Origin: Agrobacterium rubi TR3 = NBRC 13261
Lineage (GTDB): Bacteria; Pseudomonadota; Alphaproteobacteria; Rhizobiales; Rhizobiaceae
NCBI RefSeq assembly: GCF_000739935.1
Contig: NZ_BBJU01000032.1
Location: 1-60,264, forward strand
Reading direction: 5' to 3'
DNA: 60,264 nucleotides
The translations under genes were made by a program, and so were the position numbers. Shown here piece by piece: positions 26,292 to 34,420 of the stretch (position 1 is its first letter; every line of letters starts with the position of its first letter). Under the pieces are notes generated by a model. The model saw nothing but the letters and a program-made list of their open reading frames with translations, ran no database searches and had not been told where the DNA came from.

Positions 26292-26307
26292 ACATCATCA
26301 ATGATGT
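26292..26307. promoter_or_regulatory. 16-bp palindrome, candidate MarR operator (first site)
   Basis: ACATCAT-CA-ATGATGT is a perfect inverted repeat in the 55-bp gap between marR and the monooxygenase. The 9-mer TGATGTATT, which overlaps its right half (26302-26310), is repeated exactly just upstream of marR at 26780-26788. That is what is expected of a shared operator. Confidence 0.55.
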
Positions 26308-26320
26308 ATTTGTTCCGGCG

Positions 26321-26770
26321 TCACGCTTCTAAATTGTCGATCAGACGTTGGAAGAGCTTCACGACCAGAGCCGCCTCTTCAGCGGAGAAGCCCTCGATAC
26401 CTTTCGCATTTGCCGCAAGCAATGCATCGCGCCCGATGGCTGCAGCTTCTACCCCTTGGGCCGTGAGTTCTACCATTGCAGCCCGCCGATCTGTTTGAGT
26501 AGGCGTGCGGCTGATCAAAACCATCGCTTCGAGTTTGTCGAGCAGCGCCACCATAGCCGGCTGCTTTATTGCAGAAGAGCGGACGAGGTCGCGCTGAAGC
26601 ATCGGCCCTTTCCAGGACAACAGCATGATGGGACCGATGAGAGGCAGGGAGAGACCATATGGGCGTAGTAATGAATCGACCCCGCGGTTGAACACGCGCG
26701 CGGCGTGGTTCGCAAGATAGCCGGGGGCCACCGCCGCTTCCGGATGAATGTGATCGTCCTGATCCGACAT
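26321..26770 (-). CDS. MarR family transcriptional regulator
   Basis: The protein has about 149 residues from the Met at 26770. The MarR winged helix spans about residues 40-110 with MLQRDLVRSSAIKQPAMVALLDKLE and the wing VLISRTPTQTDRRAAMVELTAQG. AAGGAAAG lies just before this Met, so the longer frame to 26839 is unlikely. It is the first gene in line with the flavin monooxygenase and shares a 9-bp motif with the gap between them. Autorepression relieved by a phenolic ligand would be usual. Confidence 0.87.
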   Translation of the reverse strand: MSDQDDHIHPEAAVAPGYLANHAARVFNRGVDSLLRPYGLSLPLIGPIMLLSWKGPMLQRDLVRSSAIKQPAMVALLDKLEAMVLISRTPTQTDRRAAMVELTAQGVEAAAIGRDALLAANAKGIEGFSAEEAALVVKLFQRLIDNLEA

Positions 26771-26779
26771 AACTTTCCT

Positions 26780-26792
26780 TGATGTATTGATT
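26780..26792. promoter_or_regulatory. candidate MarR operator (second site, before marR)
   Basis: TGATGTATT at 26780-26788, continuing to TGATT, repeats the 9-mer of the site at 26302-26310. It lies directly upstream of the marR ribosome-binding region, well placed for autoregulation. Confidence 0.48.
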
Positions 26793-26918
26793 GGATTTCG
26801 TTCGCTGCGGCGTAGCTGAAGAGTATTGATCCTCGGCATTGAACGTCGACACTGACTGGCAAGCGCAATCGATAATCAGTCTGTGCTGCGGATGCCGTCA
26901 ATCTGTTTGTGTAGGTCT

Positions 26919-26950
26919 GGTTCCGTACAGACCGGTTGTCACTCGGAACC
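26919..26950. promoter_or_regulatory. GGTTCCG/CGGAACC inverted repeat between marR and SemiSWEET genes
   Basis: GGTTCCG (26919-26925) and CGGAACC (26944-26950) are perfect inverted arms, 18 bp apart. Each arm also contains an outward-facing GGAAC followed at 18 or 19 bases by TT (minus toward marR, plus toward 27128). It may be a regulator site or back-to-back stress promoters. The plus-strand one would leave a leader of about 150 bases. Confidence 0.35.
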
Positions 26951-27127
26951 CTGGATAGCATTTACGATTAGAGTATCACGTCGCGGTAGCGGCTTGGAGT
27001 TTAGTGCGCGACCTCTTCGCACATACCATAAGCTTACGACACACTGTAGTGCGTCCGCTGCCATTGCTGAGATCACCACTCTTGGATGGCTAAGCAGAAA
27101 ACCACAGTTTAATAAGGACTTGACGTT

Positions 27128-27379
27128 TTGGATATGACTCTCTTCGTTGGCTATGCTGCTTCATTTTGTTCCGTCTTCAGCTTCATCCCGCAGGTTTGGA
27201 AGGTCATTCAAACCGGTGACACGCAAGCGATTTCGGCGAAAATGTATTGCCTCACCGTAACGGGCTTTATTCTTTGGACGGCGTTTGGGATTTTGCAGAC
27301 CGAGTGGCCAATTATTGTGACCAATTCTACGTGTTTTTTCTTATCAGCGTTTATATTGATGAAGAAATTGTCGTCTTAG
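27128..27379 (+). CDS. SemiSWEET-type sugar transporter (PQ-loop protein)
   Basis: The 83-residue protein is three helices of one PQ-loop/MtN3 repeat, the size of bacterial SemiSWEETs, which dimerise to move sugars. The PQ motif is in FSFIPQVWKVIQTGDTQAISAKMYCL at about residues 18-43. Helix 2 is VTGFILWTAFGILQ and helix 3 WPIIVTNSTCFFLSAFILM. AAGGA at 27114-27118 favours the TTG at 27128 (9-base gap) over the ATG at 27134 (15-base gap). The gene is more A+T-rich than its neighbours, which may mean recent transfer. It is isolated from other sugar genes. Confidence 0.85.
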   Translation: MDMTLFVGYAASFCSVFSFIPQVWKVIQTGDTQAISAKMYCLTVTGFILWTAFGILQTEWPIIVTNSTCFFLSAFILMKKLSS

Positions 27380-27795
27380 GTGACTCGTAAAACCGACCCG
27401 TCATTGGCGTATACGTGTAAAGAAGAAGTTGTGTTCGCAATTGGAAAAACAGTGAGAATTGGTTGTTTTGACCCATAAAATAGTCGTTGATGTGTGACTA
27501 CTAGTCAGAGTCGTGACATAGTTTCTGGTAGAAACCAGCATTCGACGATGCAAATGTCATGTGAGTCTCTGGATCGTCACTCAAATTCTAGTGAGAGACA
27601 GCTGTCATCTCTCTTCACAAAGAAGGAAAGCAATATTCAATAGAGAGCCGCAAATGGCCTTGGAGCAAGTTCCAAGCAAAAACCATTCTTTTCCCTACCC
27701 GAATGTCGGGCGAGGCACTAACATGAACCTTCCCCTCGCTATTCCCATAGATGAAATGGATTCAACCCCATTTTCAAGGTCGACTGTAATTTACT
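27380..27795. other. A+T-richer intergenic region with a TGACTA-C-TAGTCA palindrome
   Basis: No convincing gene lies here. A weak plus-strand frame at 27561-27914 runs into the MFS gene antisense and is rejected. A 13-bp perfect palindrome TGACTA-C-TAGTCA is at 27495-27507. The composition is A+T-richer than the flanks, like the SemiSWEET gene. Confidence 0.5.
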
Positions 27796-28998
27796 TTAAG
27801 CGCGACGCTGCCGGATCACACCAACAGCCGCTATCGAAGCCACCACGCTGTAGCCGCAACAAGCGAGGGCCTGTGAAGCCAATGGGATGCCCGCATCTAT
27901 TAAAAGTCCCATGATCACTGGAGACGCTCCGCTAGCTAACACCGCTCCTGCCTCAACAACTGACCTGACCCGTGCAAGGTCTTTCGTCCCGAAAAGTTCA
28001 ACCCAAAGCGCTGTTGCAAGCGTCGACCCAAAGGCAGCGGACACGGCCATAAACAACATGTAGAGCGGTGCGACGATGGGGCTGCTCGCCGTTCCGAGCA
28101 AAACCATGCCGAGAGCTTGAGGAATAAGAAAAAAGGGAAGCAGTCTTTTGGGGCCAAGGCGGTCGATCACTGGGCCTATAACAACTAGAGAGACAGCCTG
28201 AACGACGGCAAAAGCTCCGAGACTTCCTGCGACCGTCGCGATATTCCACCCCTTCTGTTCGGCGAGCCTTGCCTGATGGAAAAAGAACCCAGTGACGATG
28301 AACGGACTTGCAAGAACGGCAGGCAGGGTGAGTAGGAGTCTTCTGTCGTGCCACAGGGGCCTGGGCTTGATGCCATCGCTTTCCGTTCGGTCACTCCGAC
28401 TCCGCAAAGGCTCATCGCCAGCAACCGGCAGAAACCTGAGGGCGAAGGCCACTCCGAGGATAACCATGGTCGCGTTGACCGCCCACCCTGTGCGCCAACC
28501 CCAGGTGTCCATCACAAACACCGTCGCAAACGGCAAGATACCCTGAGCTGCCGACAGGCCGAGGGCGATGAGCCCCAATGCCTTGCCAGCATCATTCGGA
28601 AATGACCGCGCCGTCGCCATGAGGGCCGTATGGGTCATCAGCCCTTGGCCCCCGAGCCGAAGGAAGTAAAATGCAATGGCAAGCACGATGTAATTCGGGC
28701 TGATCGACACGAGCAGGCACGCAAACGCCAGCAAAAACGCAACAGACCAGGTGAACCGGCGTACAGTTGTGTAATCGATCAGTCGACCTGCCCAAGTCAG
28801 TGTCAAAGCGCTGGCGAAAGTTCCTGCAGCATAGGCGGTGCCTAGTCCCCCGTCGCTGAGGCCGAACGTCGACCTGAAATGAGCACCCGACATGGAAACG
28901 AAAAATGTCTGACCGAAGCTCGAGAGCGCCATCAACGACGCGCCGAATAGCAGCAACGGCCAGTTGGCCCGAGAAAACTGGATGTAGCCCCTAATCAT
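27796..28998 (-). CDS. MFS transporter
   Basis: The 400-residue major facilitator has 12 predicted helices. It has the loop 2-3 region TWAGRLIDYTTVRR, a central cytoplasmic loop with RSRSDRTESDGIKPRPLW near residues 200-217, and a second-half repeat GPVIDRLGPKRLLPF. The motifs fit the family generally and do not identify a substrate. Its ATG overlaps the NYN-domain gene's stop by 4 bases, so it is translated from the same transcript. Its C-terminus is short and basic (IRQRRA). Confidence 0.85.
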   Translation of the reverse strand: MIRGYIQFSRANWPLLLFGASLMALSSFGQTFFVSMSGAHFRSTFGLSDGGLGTAYAAGTFASALTLTWAGRLIDYTTVRRFTWSVAFLLAFACLLVSISPNYIVLAIAFYFLRLGGQGLMTHTALMATARSFPNDAGKALGLIALGLSAAQGILPFATVFVMDTWGWRTGWAVNATMVILGVAFALRFLPVAGDEPLRSRSDRTESDGIKPRPLWHDRRLLLTLPAVLASPFIVTGFFFHQARLAEQKGWNIATVAGSLGAFAVVQAVSLVVIGPVIDRLGPKRLLPFFLIPQALGMVLLGTASSPIVAPLYMLFMAVSAAFGSTLATALWVELFGTKDLARVRSVVEAGAVLASGASPVIMGLLIDAGIPLASQALACCGYSVVASIAAVGVIRQRRA

Positions 28999-29552
28999 AC
29001 CGTCCCGCGCTTTTGCCTACCATGCTCTTCATTGTTTATGTCCGGTTTCGGGTCGATAACCTGATCAAGTATCTGCGCCACATCGATGAACCTGTCCACG
29101 GCATTCAGCAAAATACGAGGCGGAGCAATTTTCTCCGATGCCTGAAGCGTCGAGACCAATGTTATCGTTGTTCCTTTCGTCCTCAAAGCTCGACACATGG
29201 CCTCCAGCTTCCTGTCACCAGCCAAGAGCAGAACACGGTCTCCTGCTGTCGCCATAGTCAAGGCGGCGACGGCGATCTCCACCAGATTGGTGCCGTACCT
29301 CTCGCGTGGCTCGCTTTTTGCGTGAACATGTCCTCTGACCTCGAAGCCATGTCGGCGTAGCCACTCGAACAGACCGTTAAGCCGGCTCGCTTCAGCGTCG
29401 TCCCGCTCGTCGCGAAAGTAGACTGACTGGTCGATCGGCGCACCGTGTGCTGCAATCGCACCGAGCTTGGGTAGATCGAGCCTTGTGTCGAAAACGCGGC
29501 GCAGCCGATCATAGTGACTACCATCCACGAAGAAAAACGTCTTGTCCGTCAT
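28995..29552 (-). CDS. NYN/LabA-type PIN-fold ribonuclease-like protein
   Basis: The 185-residue protein has a NYN domain (PIN-like fold). The first acidic site is FFFVDGSHYDRLRRVF at residues 5-20. A central charged helix precedes VEIAVAALTMA, and then comes the conserved DRVLLLAGDRKLEAMCRAL with further acidic residues and TTITLVSTLQAS. The acidic set looks intact, so metal-dependent RNase activity is plausible but untested. The Met at 29552 begins the family match; 29570 is the alternative. It overlaps the MFS gene by 4 bases, an unusual partner. A frameshifted UspA gene is upstream. Confidence 0.78.
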   Translation of the reverse strand: MTDKTFFFVDGSHYDRLRRVFDTRLDLPKLGAIAAHGAPIDQSVYFRDERDDAEASRLNGLFEWLRRHGFEVRGHVHAKSEPRERYGTNLVEIAVAALTMATAGDRVLLLAGDRKLEAMCRALRTKGTTITLVSTLQASEKIAPPRILLNAVDRFIDVAQILDQVIDPKPDINNEEHGRQKRGTV

Positions 29553-29601
29553 CGTAGTCCTCCCATGCATGGCGGATCTGAGACCCGCGCAACGCCAATG
29601 G

Positions 29602-30086
29602 TCATCTGATAATCACGACGGGGACCGTGCAGGAGCGGATCATCTCCGTTGTCGAGGAGCCAAGAAACAGGCTTCTCAGGCGTGAATGGCTGAACGCACC
29701 CATGATCAGTAGATCATAACCTTCTCGCTCGATCACTTCCGAGATTACTTCCTGGGTCTCTCCCTTTATGATCTGAGCTTCGTTTCCACATCAGGGATAC
29801 CAGCCGACTTCAGCAGTGCTTTGGCTTCGTCGAGCAAAAGATGCCCCCGCTGGTGCGCAGCTTTGGCCTTGCGGGCATCGAGGTCGGCAAGTTCTTCAAG
29901 GAGGGCCGTGCGGGCACCCAGCCCGATGTTTCCACTCAGGTTGAAGGGCGCGCTCGATGTGTCGCGGCGACCGATGACATGGATCAGGTCGACAGAGACC
30001 GGTGCGCGCTGGTTGATCCAGACGATATGGTCGCAGATGTTTTTGGCATACTGGGAGCCGTCGATGAATGCGATGATCTTGGTCAT
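29602..30086 (-). pseudogene. universal stress protein (UspA) gene with one frameshift
   Basis: The first 106 codons give the N-terminal half of a Usp domain (TKIIAFIDGSQYAKNICDHIVWIN and a DVETKL line) and end in a stop near 29766. The missing half is intact in the adjacent frame: GETQEVISEVIEREGYDLLIMGAFSHSRLRSLFLGSS, split here over two parts, with the ATP-binding GxxxxxxxxxGSS pattern, then CTVPVVIIR and a stop at 29602. One extra or missing base near 29770-29778 explains it. It may be a real mutation, a sequencing error or, less likely, recoding. It lies 10 bp after the SulP gene. Confidence 0.82.
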
Positions 30087-30096
30087 GTCGTTCTCC

Positions 30097-31587
30097 TCAA
30101 TGGCCCATTAGACGTTCCATCGCGCCTGGCTTGTCATGGATGGCCAGCTTGTCGACGATGGTTTCACTAGCCCGGTTCAATCCGATAATAACGACGTCGG
30201 CGCCTTCGCGACGGAATTTCAGGACGATCATGTCCAGAGCCGCAACGCTGGAGATGTCCCAGATGTGGGCGCGGCTGACGTCGATGGTGACTTTGTCCAG
30301 CGCTTCTTTGAAGTCGAAAGCCTTGTTGAAGTCGTCTACCGAGGCGAAGAACACCTGTCCCTCGACAACGTAGGTTCGATGTCTACCCTCTTGCGACAGC
30401 TGCGACGTGACCTCGAAAATCTGGGAAATCTTCCACGAAAACAAGACGGCCGACATCAACACGCCTATCAGCACACCGATGGCGAGATTATGGGTCAGGA
30501 CAACGCCCGCGACCGTTGCCAGCATCACCACCGACGAGGACCGGGGATGATCCTTGAGGTTGCGGATCGAAGACCACGAGAAGGTACCGATCGATACCAT
30601 GATCATGATGGCGACCAATGCGGCCATGGGTATCTGACTGACGAGATCGCCAAGAACAAGGATCATGAATAGCAGGAATGCACCTGCAGAGAGTGTCGAC
30701 AGTCGACCTCGCCCACCCGACTTTACGTTGATGATCGACTGGCCAATCATGGCGCAGCCGGCCATGCCGCCGATGAAGCCCGTCACGGTATTGGCAATAC
30801 CCTGACCAACGCACTCGCGGTTCTTGTCACTTGGAGTGTCCGTCAGGTCATCCACGATCTGGGCCGTCATCAGGGACTCCAGCAGTCCGACTGCCGCGAC
30901 CGCCGCCGAATAGGGCAGGATAATCAGCAGTGTTTCCAGATTAAAGGGAACCTGCGGGATCAGAAAAATGGGAAGCGTCGAAGGCAGTTCTCCCATGTCG
31001 CCGACGGTGCGGATGTCAAACCCAAAGAAGATCGATAGTGCCGTCAGGGTGACGATACAAACCAGCGGCGAAGGGATCGCCTTCGTGACGTACGGGAAAA
31101 GATAGATAATGCCCAGGCCTGCCGCGACAAGCACATAGGTGAGCAGCGGGACATTCGTGAGTTCCGGTAACTGCGCCATGAATATGAGAATGGCCAGTGC
31201 GTTGACGAACCCGGTCATGACAGAACGCGACACGAACCGCATCAGGTATCCGAGGCGCGAAAGGCCAGCCACGATCTGAAGAATACCAGCCAGCACGGTT
31301 GCGGCGAGCAGATACTGGAGCCCGTGGTCGCGCACGAGGGTAACCATAAGGATCGCGGTCGCGGCGGTCGCCGCCGAGATCATCCCCGGCCGGCCGCCGA
31401 CGATCGCGATCAGAATGGAAATCGAGAACGATGCATAAAGGCCGACCTTGGGATCGACCCCAGCGATAATAGAGAAGGCGATAGCCTCCGGAATAAGAGC
31501 AAGCGCAACAACCAGTCCGGCAAGGACTTCAGCTTTGACGTTGCCAAACCATTCGGCCTTTATAGTGCCGATGAAATCTGTGTTCAA
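30097..31587 (-). CDS. SulP family anion transporter with STAS domain
   Basis: The 496-residue SulP/SLC26 transporter has a membrane part of about 12 helices over residues 15-390. The signature region is [23 protein letters not shown], and [28 protein letters not shown] follows. The C-terminal STAS domain has [23 protein letters not shown] and ends GAMERLMGH. SulP proteins move sulfate, bicarbonate or other anions; the substrate is not readable here. A Usp gene directly downstream is a common SulP companion. It is divergent from the arsenic operon. Confidence 0.9.
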   Translation of the reverse strand: MNTDFIGTIKAEWFGNVKAEVLAGLVVALALIPEAIAFSIIAGVDPKVGLYASFSISILIAIVGGRPGMISAATAATAILMVTLVRDHGLQYLLAATVLAGILQIVAGLSRLGYLMRFVSRSVMTGFVNALAILIFMAQLPELTNVPLLTYVLVAAGLGIIYLFPYVTKAIPSPLVCIVTLTALSIFFGFDIRTVGDMGELPSTLPIFLIPQVPFNLETLLIILPYSAAVAAVGLLESLMTAQIVDDLTDTPSDKNRECVGQGIANTVTGFIGGMAGCAMIGQSIINVKSGGRGRLSTLSAGAFLLFMILVLGDLVSQIPMAALVAIMIMVSIGTFSWSSIRNLKDHPRSSSVVMLATVAGVVLTHNLAIGVLIGVLMSAVLFSWKISQIFEVTSQLSQEGRHRTYVVEGQVFFASVDDFNKAFDFKEALDKVTIDVSRAHIWDISSVAALDMIVLKFRREGADVVIIGLNRASETIVDKLAIHDKPGAMERLMGH

Positions 31588-31992
31588 GTTACAGGTCTCC
31601 TATGCCGCACACTGTCTTCAAACAGCGTGTGGGTGGATAAAAAAGGGGAGATACGCCTGTGAATTTGCTTGATCTGAGAACACGGAACCGTGGCAGCAGA
31701 AAGCAACAGGCGTCAATTCAGAGCATGGTCAGACGAACGCTGTCATTAGGGAGGTCCAATCGGAATACTCACTGCGGGTATCTTGGGGAAGATGAGCAGG
31801 AGTTAGCTGGTTGCCGAGGGATAGGCGCTCGGAGAAGCCACCCGCGTGCGGGTCCGGTTGCTGCAGCTAATATCGCGGCAAATCGAGATATGATCAAGAA
31901 CAAAACTCGGTCGCCGAAAAAAAACATCGACCGATGTCCTGGACACTTCACACTTATCCAAGCACTCTTGCACACTCACCCGCCAAATCAAG
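31588..31992. other. intergenic region between SulP and ars operons
   Basis: About 405 bases carry no supported gene. A plus-strand frame at 31659-32006 has no family resemblance and no ribosome-binding site I can see. The SulP promoter must lie here but I could not place it convincingly. Confidence 0.5.
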
Positions 31993-32026
31993 TTGACATC
32001 AACTAAATATCCATTATTCTGGATAT
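31993..32026 (+). promoter_or_regulatory. arsR promoter with overlapping ArsR operator, probably leaderless transcript
   Basis: TTGACA (31993-31998), a 16-base spacer and TATTCT (32015-32020) form a good sigma-70-type promoter. ATATCCA (32007-32013) and TGGATAT (32020-32026) are a perfect inverted repeat covering the -10 element and ending at the base before the arsR ATG at 32027. Transcription would start at or near the A of the start codon, and no ribosome-binding site fits in between. Confidence 0.68.
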
Positions 32027-32380
32027 ATGGAAAACAGCACGGCGATTACCGCTCTCTCCGCTCTTGCTCAGACAACACGGCTTGAGACATTTAGAACACT
32101 GGTCCGCCATGAACCCGACGGCGTACCAGCAGGGGAGCTAGCGAGGATGCTCGACGTTCCGCAAAACACGATGTCGGCCCACCTCGGCACGCTGGCGAGG
32201 GCGGGTCTTATCAAGAGCGAACGTCAGAGCCGATCGATCATTTACCGGGCTGACCTCGACGGTTTTCGTGACCTGACACTGTTCCTGCTGAAGGATTGTT
32301 GCGGCGGGTCGGCAGAACTCTGCGCGCCACTGATCGCCGAACTCACCCCCTGTTGCGCACCCGAACCGAGGCCGTCATGA
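32027..32380 (+). CDS. arsR: ArsR family arsenic-responsive repressor
   Basis: The 117-residue ArsR/SmtB repressor has a winged helix over residues 10-80 (LAQTTRLETFRTLVRHEPDG, LARMLDVPQNTMSAHLGTLARAGLI, SRSIIYRADLDGF). Cysteines for As(III) are C-terminal (DCCGGSAELC near 90, then a later CC pair), not in the classical ELCVCDL helix. That C-terminal arrangement is known for one ArsR subclass. Its promoter and palindromic operator are directly upstream. Its stop overlaps the arsN start (ATGA). Confidence 0.9.
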   Translation: MENSTAITALSALAQTTRLETFRTLVRHEPDGVPAGELARMLDVPQNTMSAHLGTLARAGLIKSERQSRSIIYRADLDGFRDLTLFLLKDCCGGSAELCAPLIAELTPCCAPEPRPS

Positions 32381-32817
32381 CGGTAATCCGGCTTGAACCT
32401 GTCGGAGCCGACGATCCGGAGTTGAAGGCGACGCTGATCGAGGCGCATCTTCCGACGGACGACATCCGCGACGAGGGCCGCTCGCTCTTCAAGGCTGTCG
32501 CCGAGGACGGTGCCACGGTCGGGTACTCGGGCATAGAGGCCTGCGGCGACGCCAGCCTTCTAAGGCCGCTTGTCGTTCTCCCCGACCATCGTGGCAAGGG
32601 TTTTGGTCGCATCGTGACTTGACTGGCACTCGACCGAGCCGAGGGCGCCGTAGACATCTATCTCGCAACGACGACAGCCTCTGAGTTTTTCAAAGACCTC
32701 GGGTTCGCGGTCGTCGATCGATCCGCCGTGCCCGAACTCTTCCTCTCCACCCGCCAGCTCTCGGGCATCTGCCCTGCCTCCGCGACCGTCATGAAACTTA
32801 CCAGGCCACCGAGCTAA
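32377..32817 (+). pseudogene. arsN2: ArsN2-type GNAT acetyltransferase gene interrupted by TGA
   Basis: The frame starts at 32377, overlapping arsR by 4 bases, and encodes an acetyltransferase N-terminus with the acetyl-CoA loop LVVLPDHRGKGFGR. TGA at 32620-32622 then interrupts it. The same frame continues for 64 codons with DIYLATTTASEFFKDLGFAV and a typical GNAT end, stopping at 32815-32817. There is no frameshift: one base (CGA to TGA, or CTG-side change) accounts for it. The product would end before the last strands of the fold and probably be inactive unless read through. Confidence 0.8.
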
Positions 32818-32832
32818 CAAGGGAACACGACG

Positions 32833-33360
32833 ATGACCAACAAGACCTACAACGTGCTGTTCCTCTGCACGGGCAATTCCGCTCGCTCTATTCTTGGCGA
32901 ATCCATCCTCAATAATGAAGGCAAAGGCCGCTTTCGGGCGTTTTCCGCCGGGAGCCAACCCAAGGGCGAGGTCAACCCGCATGCGCTGCGCGAACTGGAA
33001 GCGCTCGGCTATCCGTCCACGGGCTTTTCGTCGAAGAACTGGGATGTCTTCGCCGAACCCGGCGCTCCCGAGATGGATTTCATCTTCACCGTCTGCGACA
33101 GCGCCGCGGGCGAAGCATGTCCCGTTTGGATCGGACATCCGATGACCGCGCACTGGGGTGTCGAAGACCCGGCCGCCGTCGAGGGCTCCGATGTCGAGGT
33201 ACAGCGCACCTTCGCCCAGGCCACAAGGCTCCTCAAGAACCGCATTGCCGCATTCCTCAGTCCTCCGCTGACATCGATCGACAGGATGGCGCTGGAACAG
33301 AAGCTTCGTCAGATCGGTCGCATCGAAGGCTCGACCTCCGCACAGGAGGAAAGTGCCTGA
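32833..33360 (+). CDS. arsC: arsenate reductase, low-molecular-weight phosphatase type
   Basis: The 175-residue thioredoxin-coupled ArsC has the phosphatase loop LFLCTGNSARS with Cys12 as nucleophile. The other two redox cysteines are in FTVCDSAAGEACPVW (Cys88 and Cys96), so the three-cysteine relay is complete. It reduces arsenate to arsenite for export by ACR3. The family is usually about 140 residues; this one has a longer C-terminal tail. Its stop overlaps the acr3 start by one base, so translation is coupled. Confidence 0.93.
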   Translation: MTNKTYNVLFLCTGNSARSILGESILNNEGKGRFRAFSAGSQPKGEVNPHALRELEALGYPSTGFSSKNWDVFAEPGAPEMDFIFTVCDSAAGEACPVWIGHPMTAHWGVEDPAAVEGSDVEVQRTFAQATRLLKNRIAAFLSPPLTSIDRMALEQKLRQIGRIEGSTSAQEESA

Positions 33361-34418
33361 TGTCCTTGTTCGAGCGCTACCTCACCATCTGGGTCTTCCT
33401 CTGCATCATCGTCGGGATTGCCCTCGGCCATCTGATGCCCGGTGTCTTCCAGACAATCGGCTCTGCCGAGATCGCCAATGTCAATATTTCCGTGGCAATC
33501 CTGATCTGGCTGATGATCATCCCAATGCTCTTGAAGATCGACTTCCGTTCGCTGTCGAAGGTCGGCAGCTATTGGCGCGGGATCGGGGTGACCCTGCTCA
33601 TCAACTGGGCCATCAAGCCCTTCTCCATGGCTCTCCTTGGATGGCTGTTTGTCGGATGGATGTTCCGTCCCTATTTACCCGCCGACCAGATCGATTCCTA
33701 CATAGCGGGCCTGATCATCCTTGCTGCGGCGCCCTGCACGGCGATGGTGTTCGTCTGGAGCAACCTGACGAAAGGCGAACCGCTGTTCACGCTGTCGCAG
33801 GTCGCGCTGAACGACGCGATCATGATCGTAGCGTTCGCGCCTGTCGTCGCACTGCTCCTCGGTCTCTCCGCGATCACGGTGCCATGGGACACCCTGGCGA
33901 TATCGGTCGCGCTTTACATCGTCGTCCCGGTCATAATCGCGCAGGTGATCCGGGTCCGCCTCACGGCCAACGGCACTGAGCGCGCGCTTGATCGCGTTCT
34001 TTCGAAACTCCAGCCGCTTTCGCTTGTCGCGCTTCTTGCGACTCTGGTCCTTCTGTTTGGCTTCCAAGGCGAGCAGATCATCGCGCAACCGACGATCATC
34101 GCCCTGCTGGCCGTCCCGATCCTGATCCAGGTCTACTTCAATTCGGGGCTTGCCTACATCCTCAACAGGATGGCCGGGGAACGCCACTGCGTTGCCGGAC
34201 CATCGGCGCTTATCGGAGCCTCGAATTTCTTCGAGCTGGCCGTCGCCGCCGCCATCTCGCTCTTCGGTTTCCAGTCGGGTGCAGCACTCGCCACCGTGGT
34301 CGGTGTCCTCATCGAAGTCCCCGTCATGCTCTCGGTCGTCTGGATCGTGAACCGGTCGAAGGGCTGGTATGAGGCCGCGCCGGCCGTCTCCCGAAACAAA
34401 GTCTCAAAAAGGACCTGA
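33360..34418 (+). CDS. acr3: ACR3-type arsenite efflux permease
   Basis: The 352-residue ACR3 (BART superfamily) carrier has ten predicted helices. It begins MSLFERYLTIWVFLCIIVGIALG and has the family motif in helix 4 LAAAPCTAMVFVWSNLTKG with the essential Cys. The start at 33360 shares its A with the arsC stop (TGATG type overlap). A longer frame open from 33117 is antisense-like noise in the arsC gene. It exports arsenite made by the two reductases on either side of it. Confidence 0.94.
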   Translation: MSLFERYLTIWVFLCIIVGIALGHLMPGVFQTIGSAEIANVNISVAILIWLMIIPMLLKIDFRSLSKVGSYWRGIGVTLLINWAIKPFSMALLGWLFVGWMFRPYLPADQIDSYIAGLIILAAAPCTAMVFVWSNLTKGEPLFTLSQVALNDAIMIVAFAPVVALLLGLSAITVPWDTLAISVALYIVVPVIIAQVIRVRLTANGTERALDRVLSKLQPLSLVALLATLVLLFGFQGEQIIAQPTIIALLAVPILIQVYFNSGLAYILNRMAGERHCVAGPSALIGASNFFELAVAAAISLFGFQSGAALATVVGVLIEVPVMLSVVWIVNRSKGWYEAAPAVSRNKVSKRT

Positions 34419-34420
34419 CT

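Noticed and set aside
25514..26332. Long plus-strand frame opposite the flavin monooxygenase
   Set aside because: Mirror frame of a well-supported gene; the translation is Arg/Cys-rich without motifs.
27561..27914. 117-residue plus-strand frame overlapping the MFS 3' end
   Set aside because: Low-complexity translation, no family resemblance and no Shine-Dalgarno site.
31659..32006. 115-residue plus-strand frame upstream of arsR
   Set aside because: It runs into the arsR promoter, has no motifs and no ribosome-binding site.
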